From: a virus
Reading direction: 5' to 3' (one strand)
Length of the DNA: 60,937 bases
IMG/VR virus record: IMGVR_UViG_3300035670_000217
Location: 1 to 60,937 of that record
Positions 1-7,400 of the stretch are shown piece by piece. The notes beneath the pieces are model-generated. The model saw only the letters and a program-made list of their open reading frames with translations, made no database searches and was not told the origin of the DNA. The translations under genes and the position numbers were made by a program. Position 1 is the stretch's first letter, and every line of letters starts with the position of its first letter.

Positions 1-127
1 GCAAGGACGTAGGCCCCGCCTACATAACCGGGACCCTACGATTTTATCAGCCCTACGGCGTGAGCAGCGGCATCCTGTGCCGCGCATGCAAGTTGAAGTT
101 CCTGACCCGTTACCTCAATGAACTCCG
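1..127. repeat. Terminal direct repeat, left copy
   Basis: Bases 1-127 are identical to 60703-60829. The match stops exactly at base 127 (C at 128 versus A at 60830). An exact 127-base end repeat is what a de Bruijn assembler with a 127-mer leaves when a circular graph closes. The sequence after each copy differs, so a real alternative allele is present as well. Confidence 0.9.
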
Positions 128-167
128 CCGCCAAGCCGAGGAGGCCTCCAATGACCAAGGTCGCTGA
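1..167 (+). CDS. 3' end of a small cysteine-containing phage protein (partial at window start)
   Basis: Frame 3 is open from the first base to a TGA at 165-167. It encodes the C-terminal 54 residues of the same protein whose full version lies at 60597-60854, including the CRAC motif and the ending LNELRRQAEE. This copy diverges after RRQAEE and ends in ASNDQGR instead of GE. Function is unknown; cysteine pairs in the full version suggest a zinc-binding fold. If the genome is circular, this is the 3' half of the gene at the right end. Confidence 0.7.
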   Translation, partial: KDVGPAYITGTLRFYQPYGVSSGILCRACKLKFLTRYLNELRRQAEEASNDQGR

Positions 168-378
168 CCCATGCCCGCGCTGCGGAGAGCGCGTGGTGTG
201 GATTGTCAACGATGTCCCTGGGCTCTACATGCAATGCGACCGCTGCAAGGCGATGGGGCCTATCGCCCCCACGTCACCAATGGCCAGGGAGGCGTGGCAG
301 AGATGGCGGGGGATGGAGATGGCTCGACAGGAAAAGGAGGGCGGGAATGGCCAAGCCGACCCCGGTCACGCCGGCTGA
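151..378 (+). CDS. Small zinc-ribbon protein, Lar-like
   Basis: This 75-residue protein begins MTKVADPCPRCGE and has two CxxC knuckles (CPRC and CDRC) about 20 residues apart, then a segment ending in EAWQRWRG. That arrangement, with a C-terminal EAWxxW segment, is typical of phage restriction-alleviation (Lar)-type and related zinc-ribbon proteins. The ATG at 151 was chosen because it starts just before the conserved region. The gene overlaps the preceding partial gene by 17 bases and the next gene by 32. The Lar assignment rests on motif pattern only. Confidence 0.65.
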   Translation: MTKVADPCPRCGERVVWIVNDVPGLYMQCDRCKAMGPIAPTSPMAREAWQRWRGMEMARQEKEGGNGQADPGHAG

Positions 379-838
379 CCGTGTGCTGGTTTCCGAGCTA
401 CTCGAGCGCGGAATGTCGATGCGCGAGATTGCCGAGAAGCTGGGCTACACCCACGGGCAGGTGAGGGGCGCCGTCGAGCGTTACCGGCTTAGGAAGACGC
501 CGGCCCCGCTGGGCACGCCCAAGTTCAACCCCGAGAAGAAGGCTCGGCTGCTGGCTATGGCCAAGCAGATGGTGATGGAGGGCAAGACCCTGCCCGAGAT
601 CGCCGAGGAGATCGAGCGGGTCAGCGGCAAGAAGATCGCCAGCAACACGGTCAGGGAGTGGCTGCCGGACCACCTGACCCCCAAGGTGCGCGAGAACGCC
701 ATCGCCGCCATCGCCCGACATAGCCGCGCCAGGGGCGCCAAGCAGCGAAGTCGGCGCAAGGCCCTGGAGGAGGAGAATCGCCGCCTTCGTGACGAGGTGA
801 GGATCTTGAGGGCGAAGCTGGCGAGGTCTCAGGCGTGA
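347..838 (+). CDS. Helix-turn-helix DNA-binding protein with C-terminal coiled coil
   Basis: This 163-residue protein has an N-terminal HTH-like stretch (about residues 8-42; MSMREIAEKLGYTHGQVRGA) and a second one (about 72-108; KTLPEIAEEIERVSG then ASNTVREWL). It ends in a basic heptad-rich segment (about 128-160; KALEEENRRLRDEVRILRAKL). Two HTH units plus a leucine-zipper-like tail suggest a dimeric DNA-binding regulator, but no specific family is recognised. The ATG at 347 follows a GGAGGG ribosome binding site, and the ORF ends in a GTGA overlap with the next gene. Confidence 0.7.
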   Translation: MAKPTPVTPADRVLVSELLERGMSMREIAEKLGYTHGQVRGAVERYRLRKTPAPLGTPKFNPEKKARLLAMAKQMVMEGKTLPEIAEEIERVSGKKIASNTVREWLPDHLTPKVRENAIAAIARHSRARGAKQRSRRKALEEENRRLRDEVRILRAKLARSQA

Positions 839-1104
839 CCACCAAGTACCGGATCACCTTCGCCGATGGTAAGCAGGCGACCATGCTGGACCCTGGTGGC
901 GCCGAGATCGAGGCGGTCAGGGCCAGCGTCGAGGCCAGGTTCGGCAGGGACAGGATCAAGCACATCGAGAGGACGGACCAACATGACATCAGCGAATCGC
1001 CGGGCGCGGCGAATGAACCGCAAGGAGCTGGACACCATCATGAGTCGGGCGGCCAAGCGCCTCAAGGTGATGGTGTGGCGCGGCTGGATCACCCGGGACG
1101 GTGA
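835..1104 (+). CDS. Hypothetical small protein (3' part may be spurious)
   Basis: A GTG at 835 overlaps the previous stop in a GTGA junction. The first 45 or so residues (MTTKYRITFADGKQ, later RIKHIERTD) look like a genuine small phage protein. The last 38 codons overlap the next gene in another frame and have the composition of a shadow. Proteins of this look usually end near residue 50, so loss of an earlier stop or a frameshift is possible. Function is unknown. Confidence 0.5.
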   Translation: MTTKYRITFADGKQATMLDPGGAEIEAVRASVEARFGRDRIKHIERTDQHDISESPGAANEPQGAGHHHESGGQAPQGDGVARLDHPGR

Positions 1105-1411
1105 CCGGATTGACCACTTCGGGCTCTGGAAGCACCACCCCTTCACCAAGCCGGGCGACAAGGACGGGCTCGAGAGCTATGCCGAGTGCGCCCCCTTCCT
1201 CTGGACCATCGAGGCGCGCATCGAGTGCGAGCGCCAGGTCGGCGACAAGCTCGAGCGCTACGCCCCCGACGCCCTGGAGGCCTTGCCAAGCCAGGTGATG
1301 ACCTGGGAGGAGATGAAGGTCTGCGCCCTGGATCTCATGGCCGATCTCGAGCGCCAGGTGAACAGCCGGCACATCATCGACCGCCATTTCGTGATTCGCC
1401 CGAGGACGTAA
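983..1411 (+). CDS. Hypothetical protein
   Basis: This 142-residue protein starts MTSANRRARRMNRKELD, with basic residues at the N-terminus and a Trp-rich centre (VMVWRGWITRDGDRIDHFGLW). The ATG at 983 has a GAGAGGA site about 9 bases upstream; the ATG at 1013 is an alternative. It overlaps the tail of the preceding ORF and is followed within 3 bases by the next gene. No family is recognised. Confidence 0.65.
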   Translation: MTSANRRARRMNRKELDTIMSRAAKRLKVMVWRGWITRDGDRIDHFGLWKHHPFTKPGDKDGLESYAECAPFLWTIEARIECERQVGDKLERYAPDALEALPSQVMTWEEMKVCALDLMADLERQVNSRHIIDRHFVIRPRT

Positions 1412-1413
1412 CC

Positions 1414-1734
1414 ATGATGATGACCCACCCCACCACCGGCGAGGCCATCGAGGCGAGCGAACTGGCCAAAGAGGTCGGCATCAAGGCGGCGACCCTCGAG
1501 CGGCGCTGGTACAACGGGGATCGCGGCGAGCGCCTGGTGCGCCCCGTTAATCCCAAGCTGGCCAAGCTGCGCGCCATGACCGAGGAGGAGAAGGCCAAGC
1601 TGCGCGCGATGGCCGAGAAGGTCGAGCATCGCCAGCGCGACCGGGTGCGCCAGACGCCGGAGTGGGCCATGCTGACGGCGCCACGCCTGGGCGACTACGC
1701 CCACCACTACGCCCAACTGAGGAACTCGAGATGA
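1414..1734 (+). CDS. Hypothetical protein with HTH-like N-terminus
   Basis: This 106-residue protein begins MMMTHPTTGEAIEAS. The segment ASELAKEVGIKAATLERRWYNGDRG resembles a helix-turn-helix used to read DNA or to sense unusual start contexts. Two near-identical stretches follow (AKLRAM at about residues 49 and 62). It ends in an ATGA overlap with the next gene. No specific function is assigned. Confidence 0.65.
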   Translation: MMMTHPTTGEAIEASELAKEVGIKAATLERRWYNGDRGERLVRPVNPKLAKLRAMTEEEKAKLRAMAEKVEHRQRDRVRQTPEWAMLTAPRLGDYAHHYAQLRNSR

Positions 1735-2180
1735 CCGACACCCACCACCATGCCGCCCTGCAACGCGCCGGCAGCGCCCTGGGGCTGGAGGCCGGCGATG
1801 ACCTGCACAAGAAGGTCGTGCCGGCGATCAACGCGCTCAAGGCCCACAATCAGGTGCTGCGCGCCCTATGCGCTCACGCCCTCGCCAAGTCGGACCATGA
1901 CGACATGGAGGGCATGATCGAGGCGATGAAGCTGGCGATCAGGCTGACGCCGGAGGAGGTGCTGGCCAACCTGGAAGCCGAGTTCGACGAGCTCACCCGG
2001 CGCCAGGCCACGCCGACCATGGAGATGATCATCCAGGCGGTGCATGACGAGGCCGGGCGCTGCGATGGCGAGCTCACCAGTCCGATCTTCATCCGCGTGG
2101 ACCCGCACGACTACGACGCGCTGTGCGACGAGGAGGCGGCCCGGGAGGCGACTACTCAGAAGCGCGAGTCGTCAGAATGA
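1731..2180 (+). CDS. Hypothetical protein, last plus-strand gene
   Basis: This 149-residue, mostly helical acidic protein (MTDTHHHAALQRAG at the N-terminus) is translationally coupled to the preceding gene by ATGA. It is the last gene of the plus-strand unit. Its final 29 bases overlap the convergent Rz1-like gene on the minus strand, with no obvious intervening terminator. No family is recognised. Confidence 0.65.
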   Translation: MTDTHHHAALQRAGSALGLEAGDDLHKKVVPAINALKAHNQVLRALCAHALAKSDHDDMEGMIEAMKLAIRLTPEEVLANLEAEFDELTRRQATPTMEMIIQAVHDEAGRCDGELTSPIFIRVDPHDYDALCDEEAAREATTQKRESSE

Positions 2181-2412
2181 TCGCCTCAAGGCGCTCGACG
2201 TGGGCCTGTAGGCGGGCGTCGCGCTCGACCAACCCCTGGTAGGCGGCATCGCTCAGGCACTGTAGGTCGCCGGCCTGGAGGGTCGGCAGGGTCGGCCGGT
2301 CGGGAAGCGGCAGCTCGACCGGCCGGTACTCAGTGGTCGTCGCGCATCCCGCGCTCGAAGTGATCGCGGCGACCATCGCGAGCGCGATCCACGGCCTTTT
2401 CCACCTCGACAT
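2152..2412 (-). CDS. Rz1-like outer-membrane spanin lipoprotein
   Basis: This 86-residue protein has an N-terminal signal (MSRWKRPWIALAMVAAITSSAGC) ending in a lipobox-like SSAGC at about residue 23. A proline-rich stretch (ELPLPDRPTLP) follows. These are hallmarks of o-spanins, which with the i-spanin fuse inner and outer membranes at the end of lysis. Its start lies inside the upstream i-spanin gene in another frame, the usual Rz/Rz1 arrangement. It marks the host as Gram-negative. Confidence 0.85.
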   Translation of the reverse strand: MSRWKRPWIALAMVAAITSSAGCATTTEYRPVELPLPDRPTLPTLQAGDLQCLSDAAYQGLVERDARLQAHVERLEAIILTTRASE

Positions 2413-2620
2413 CACCTTTCTCCCTTGCGGTTTCGCTGGCCTTGTCCGCCTCCTGGCGCGCCTCGATGCTGGCCTCGGCGCTGTCGGCCCGGCGCGCCTG
2501 GCGCTGGGCCTTCTGCTCGGCGCGGTCCTTCTGGCGGCGGGTGACCTCAAGCATCACCCCGAGCACGGCCAGCAGGGCGCCCAGGGCGGCCGACAGCCAC
2601 TTCCACAGCCTACCCATCAT
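2330..2620 (-). CDS. Rz-like inner-membrane spanin
   Basis: This 96-residue protein has one N-terminal transmembrane helix (LWKWLSAALGALLAVLGVML) followed by a charged coiled coil rich in A, E, R and K. That fits the i-spanin Rz. The second half overlaps the Rz1-like gene in a different frame. It starts at tandem ATG codons inside the end of the holin gene. Together holin, endolysin, Rz and Rz1 form a complete lysis cassette. Confidence 0.82.
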   Translation of the reverse strand: MMGRLWKWLSAALGALLAVLGVMLEVTRRQKDRAEQKAQRQARRADSAEASIEARQEADKASETAREKGDVEVEKAVDRARDGRRDHFERGMRDDH

Positions 2621-2825
2621 CACGCCCCGGCAGCTTCTGCTTGAGCACCCTGACCACGCCCACGCCAAGGGCGCACACGGTCGATGCCGCGGCGAACGCC
2701 CCGTCGGGCAGGGTCGACTCCCATAGCGGGAGGGACGCCTCCAAGGCGGCGAAGACGGCGGAGATAACTGCCAGGCGCACCGACCATAGCCGGTGCCACT
2801 GCTTGGCATCATCGGTCAGCTTCAT
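2610..2825 (-). CDS. Holin-like small membrane protein
   Basis: This 71-residue protein has two hydrophobic segments (LAVISAVFAALEASLPLW and AAASTVCALGVGVVRVL), a charged N-terminus and a basic C-terminus (KQKLPGRDDG). Size, topology and position between the endolysin and Rz genes indicate a holin that permeabilises the inner membrane. The ATG overlaps the endolysin stop (ATGA), so the two are translationally coupled. Confidence 0.82.
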   Translation of the reverse strand: MKLTDDAKQWHRLWSVRLAVISAVFAALEASLPLWESTLPDGAFAAASTVCALGVGVVRVLKQKLPGRDDG

Positions 2826-3619
2826 GGGCTTGCCTCCAGGGCGGCGCTATGGCGGTCGTAGGCCGCCTGCATCCGCTTGTCATAGGCATTCTTGGCGAAT
2901 GCCGGCCCGTTGTAAAGCCTCGCCACGGTGGGCCAGTCCAGGCGCTGTAGGGCGCGGTGCAGGCCGGGCTCGGCCTTGATGAAGCGCACGAAGGCATCGA
3001 GCTGCCGGCCCTCGCTCTCGCGCATGGCATCCATGAAGGCGCTGGCGCTGGTGTAGCCGAGGCGCTCCCAGTGGAAGCCCATGATCTGGAACAGGCCCCA
3101 GCTCGCGCTCTCGATGGCGGCGTCCGGGTGGATGCTCCAGGCCAGGCCGATGCGCGGCCACTCGCGGGCGTTGCCCTGGTAGCCGCCGGCGGCGGTGTTG
3201 ACGACATCCGGGTAGGCCAACTGCCAGGGCGCCGGGTTGATGCCGTGGTGGACCAGGCGCCGGCGCATGATGTGGCGCTCGAACAGGATGACCACCCGCT
3301 CGTCGGGCAGGAAACCGCTGCCGCGACTCTCGACTTCGTTGATGGCCATCACCGCGGCCAGCTCGACACCGAGATCCTGGGCAGCTTTCTCCAGGTCCGC
3401 CTGGCGAAGCAGCTTGCCAGTGTCCTTGGCGGCCAGGGCAGCCAGGGTCTTGGGGCCGGCAATTCCGTCGGCCACCAGCCCCGCCTGACGCTGGAAGGCG
3501 CGCAGTGCGGCATCGGTGGCGGGACCGAAGATGCCGTCGGCGGTCAGCTTGGCGCCGTGCTCATTCAGGGCGCGCTGTAGCGCCGCGACGTTTTCCCCGC
3601 GATCCGGGATGCGCATCAT
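2822..3619 (-). CDS. Endolysin: peptidoglycan-binding domain plus N-acetylmuramidase
   Basis: This 265-residue protein has an N-terminal PG-binding type 1 repeat (about residues 8-62; NVAALQRALNEHG, DGIFGPATDAALRAFQ). The remainder matches the N-acetylmuramidase (DUF3380) family, with INEVESRGSGF carrying the probable catalytic Glu, FERHIMRRR, and ESASWGLFQIMGFHW. It cuts peptidoglycan after holin triggering. A strong AGGAGG site precedes the tandem ATG codons. The start overlaps the upstream membrane-protein gene. Confidence 0.92.
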   Translation of the reverse strand: MMRIPDRGENVAALQRALNEHGAKLTADGIFGPATDAALRAFQRQAGLVADGIAGPKTLAALAAKDTGKLLRQADLEKAAQDLGVELAAVMAINEVESRGSGFLPDERVVILFERHIMRRRLVHHGINPAPWQLAYPDVVNTAAGGYQGNAREWPRIGLAWSIHPDAAIESASWGLFQIMGFHWERLGYTSASAFMDAMRESEGRQLDAFVRFIKAEPGLHRALQRLDWPTVARLYNGPAFAKNAYDKRMQAAYDRHSAALEASP

Positions 3620-3897
3620 CGAAGATTCCTCCTAGCGGATAGCATTTTGACGTGGAAGATGATGTTCAGTAGCACCACGAGATCAAACAGGTGCCAGGCG
3701 TTGGCGGTGATTGAGGCGTAGGGAGACTGCTGGGCCATGTAGTGCGAATTGATCATCAGCAGGTAGACCACAAGCACCAGGCTATCGCCGACGATCGGCT
3801 CGGCGCAGCGCCGGGGTGGCATGGCCTTGAGGGCGTAGATCACCATCACCAGGCCGATGACGGCGATCACCATGTTGACGTAGCCGAAAAAGCTCAT
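3616..3897 (-). CDS. Three-helix membrane protein of the lysis region
   Basis: This 93-residue protein has about three transmembrane segments (VNMVIAVIGLVMVIYAL, SLVLVVYLLMINS, HLFDLVVLLNIIFHV). It sits just upstream of the endolysin, in an overlapping chain with its neighbours. It may be a second holin or an antiholin-like regulator, but no family match is certain. It starts with ATG four bases before the stop of the preceding gene. Confidence 0.65.
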   Translation of the reverse strand: MSFFGYVNMVIAVIGLVMVIYALKAMPPRRCAEPIVGDSLVLVVYLLMINSHYMAQQSPYASITANAWHLFDLVVLLNIIFHVKMLSARRNLR

Positions 3898-4235
3898 TTG
3901 CCTCCCCTCCAGACCGAGAGGATCGCGCGCAGCGAGCCCGCTGGGTCTTCTTTGAATCGGCGACCGAGGTTCAGCAGGCCGAGGAACAGGTGATCCGCTT
4001 GCAATACCACCAGGCCGAGAATGACCCCCTTGGTGCCCGCGCCGAGCGTTTCGTCGGGAATATCGGAGAGGTAGAGGTTCATGAGGCCGCCGACCAGGAC
4101 GGCCACCGACATGTGCCTGACCCAATCCCGCCAGCTCGCCTTGGCCTCCGACCACATCATCTTGACGAACACGACGCCGACGATGATGACCCAGAAAGCG
4201 CCGTACTCGGCCACAAGCCTCTTGAGGTCATCCAT
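3894..4235 (-). CDS. Holin-like membrane protein
   Basis: The protein (113 residues from the ATG at 4235) has an N-terminal hydrophobic helix (FWVIIVGVVFVKMMW) and two further ones (MSVAVLVGGLMNLYLS; TKGVILGLVVLQADHLFLGLL). An AAAGGAG site lies about 9 bases before this ATG. An upstream in-frame ATG at 4268 also has a GGAG site, so 11 extra residues are possible. Topology fits a phage holin or lysis-accessory protein. Confidence 0.65.
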   Translation of the reverse strand: MDDLKRLVAEYGAFWVIIVGVVFVKMMWSEAKASWRDWVRHMSVAVLVGGLMNLYLSDIPDETLGAGTKGVILGLVVLQADHLFLGLLNLGRRFKEDPAGSLRAILSVWRGGK

Positions 4236-4332
4236 TCCGCGCCGCTCCTTTGTTTCTGAGTCGGGCATAACGGCTCCATACTGGTGAAGCACCACCCCTG
4301 TGTATCTCCCCAGCTCTCTGGCTGGTTGAAGG

Positions 4333-4352
4333 GACTACCCATCAGGGTAGTC
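4333..4352. terminator. Hairpin between the giant gene and the lysis genes
   Basis: GACTACCC and GGGTAGTC form a perfect 8-bp stem around an ATCA loop in the short non-coding gap after the giant gene (minus strand). No U-tract follows, so it may be a weak terminator, a processing site or an RNA-stability element rather than an intrinsic terminator. Confidence 0.4.
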
Positions 4353-4456
4353 GAGGTGGGCGGAACAACCCGATTACGCGCCGCCCTCGCGCCGAGAGGA
4401 AGACCATCGCCGCACCGGATCGGGTGCCAGCCACGACGATAGCCTGATAGTACCAC

Positions 4457-7400
4457 CTACCTGCCGCGGGTTCCTTCGTAGATCGGCAGCACGTTGTAGT
4501 TCTCCAGGAACTGTTCGTCGCGCTCCCAGCGATCCCGCGGGCGGGACTCGATCACCGCGTCGACGCCATCCAGCATCCGATTGAGGCGGCTGTTGATCAT
4601 CTGCGGCGTGATCTCGATCTCATTGCCCGGGTTGCGCTCGTTGTAGGCGTCGAGCTTGGCCCACTCGGCGTCGATCCTGGCCTCGAGCTGGGCTGCGCGC
4701 TCGGGGTTCTGGTTGCGAATCGCGTCGGCCTCGACCCGCGCCAGGCGGTTGGCGAAGCGCGACCGCACCCCGGACTGGCGGCTCATGTCGCGCCCGCTGC
4801 GGTAGAGGTAGTCCTGCACGTCGGAGACGATCGTCGGCTGGACGCCGAAGGACTTCCACCACAGCGCCGATGTCGGGATCTGGTCCGGGCGAAGCAGCAG
4901 GTCGCCTCGGGAGGTATAGGCCCCCTCGGTGCGCCAGCCCTGGGCAATGACCGGGTTCTTGATGAAGTTGGGCATCAGCTCGGCGACGGCGCCGACGCGA
5001 TCGCCGGCTTTCTCGCGCCGCCAGGCCCGCTGGGGACGGCCCACCAGGAGATCCGCCGGGATGCCCAGCGCGTCCTGCACGGAGCTGGTCCCGGGCAGGA
5101 TGTTCTGGAGGCCGATGCGGCGGCTCATGTCTATGCCCAGCGGGTAGAGCCCGCCCTTGTCAGCCACCTCGGCGATCCATTGCCGGCCGGTCTTCTCGAA
5201 GATCCACTCGCGAAGATTGTGACGCACGTCCTCGTCCTCGTCCGTGATCCACCTCCAGAGATCCTCGTAGAGCTGGCGAAGGTGATCGAGCCCGGGCGCG
5301 CCCCACACCCCGGAGAGCGCCACGATCGCCGCCACCGAGGCCGCTGCCATCATCTTGCCGTCGCGACCATGGAGGGAGGCCCAGCGATACCAGGCCTGCA
5401 GCGAGTTCAGCACGAAGGACATGAACTGGAAGATCGGCGCGCCGTGGCTGCGCAGCATCTTCGAGCGGTTGGCCTTGCCCATCATGAACTGCGACTCGTT
5501 GACGATGAACGTCGCGAAGTTCTCGGGGCTCCAGTGCTGGCCGAGCATAGTGTGCTTGGCCAGGGCATTCTTCGCGAACACCTGATTGGCCTTGGCCTGG
5601 ACGCCCTTCGCCTTGGCCATCCGCACCGCGGCGATGAAGGTTACCAGGCGGTTCATCCGCTCGACGTAGGTGTAGCTGGCGGCCACGAAGTCGATGGTGC
5701 GCTCGAGCTTGGCGGCGGCACTGCCGTCGCGGCGCCCAGAAAAGCCCATTACCTCGTGGGTGAACTGCGGCGCGAACATGCCGTCGTCCCACGCGGCCTG
5801 CACCTCGGCGCGCACGTCCGCCGGCGCATCGGCGGGGTCGAACATCTGCAGCATCATGTCCGCGGAGCCGCGCAGCCCGCCGCGCTTCCAGCCTTCGCGG
5901 GCCTGGTCGATGAAGCTGGTCATGGCCAGCGCGTCCTTGTAGGCGCGCGCCACCTCTGCCGCCGCCCTGGCCTGGCCGCCGGCCTGGGACAGGATCGGCA
6001 TGGTCATGATCGGCACCTGGGTCGCGTTGAGCGCCGCGGTGGAGACGTTGCCGGCGATGTAGAACAGGAAGCCGGTCTGGCGCAACACCGCATACTCCTC
6101 GGCAGGGTCGTTCACATAGCGCTGGTAGTCGTGGGCATACCGGCGCAGGCGCTCGCCCTTCACCCCGGAGATGGCGTCCTGCCAATCCTTCTGGTGGTGA
6201 CGGCGCGACAGGTAGCCGGCCATGCTGGCCATGTAGTCGGCGATCGATCGCTCGAAGTCGTCGGTGTAGCCGGGCACGTTGTCTGACTGGAAGAAGTGGC
6301 GACGGAAGCCGCGGCCCTGCATGGCCTGGGCAAACTCGTCGCGCACGCGGTCCCACGTCTCGTTGTCCAGGTGCGCCAGGTCGGCCAGGGAGTCCAGGTC
6401 AGCCAGGTTGATCTGGTTTTCCTCGCGGGCTCGCTGGGTGTCCAGCACCGAGATGGTGCGGTTGGCACCACCCCAGCGCTCCTTGACCTCAGCCAGGCGA
6501 CGGCGAACCTCGGGGATGGCGGCCTCGGCCTTGGCGCCGCTCTTGCTGGCCTTCCACAGCGCCAGGCGATCGCGGTAGCCGGTGATCTCCACCTTCTCGC
6601 TGTAGACGGTGCGGGTGGTCTCACGCTGCAGCGCCTTGCGCTGGCCCTGGTTGATCTGCCAGCCACCCTCCAGCTCGTTGTAGGTGGCGCCGATCTGGCC
6701 CATGAAGCCGGCCATGTCGTCGGGCACCCCGCGGGCGATCCAGCCGCCTTGCGGATTCTTGACGTACTGGATGTCGGTCAGCGTCTCGCGCACGGTGATC
6801 GCGAAGCGCCCGTAGCGGGACAGCGGGACGTAGCCGGCACGCTTGGCCTGCTCGATCTCCTCGGCCATCTGCGCCATGTTGCGCAGCCGCTCCTGCTGGG
6901 CCTGGGGCATGTCGTCGGTGATCGAGTCGAGCATAGCGCCCGCCGGATCGGTCAGGCCGGTGAACTCGGCCAGGCCCATGTCCAGCAAGGTCTGGTCACG
7001 GAACAGGTCGAGGGCATCGTCGAACATCTCGCGGAGCTGGGCGTAGGCCTCGCGCTCCACCTTGGACAGCTTGATCACCTCGCCCCGCTTGCTGAGGGCC
7101 GTGTTGAGCGGCTCCCGGCGACGCACCGGGTTGCCTGCGGCGTCGTGGACCACCACGGTCTTGAAGCCCGGGTTCTTGATGCCGGCGCGGAGTTGGAAGT
7201 CCGTGTAGCTCTCGTTGAGCAGGCGGCCCAGCTCGAGCACGCGGTTGACCCTGGCGCGGCCTTCGCCGGTCAGCTCCTTGTAGGCCCGGAACTTCGGGTA
7301 CATCTCGGCGATGATCTGGTCCCGGAACTGGTTCTGGCGCATCGCGGTGGTGAAGACCGGGGTGAACTGCTCCTCCATGCTGGCGATGGTGTAGGGGTGA

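Noticed and set aside
5160-6356. A 398-codon same-strand alternative frame inside the giant gene
   Set aside because: It is Arg/Ala/Gly/Pro-rich shadow sequence, no RBS and start pair was evident, and the giant frame there has ordinary G/C-ending codons, unlike the two nested ORFs that I accept.
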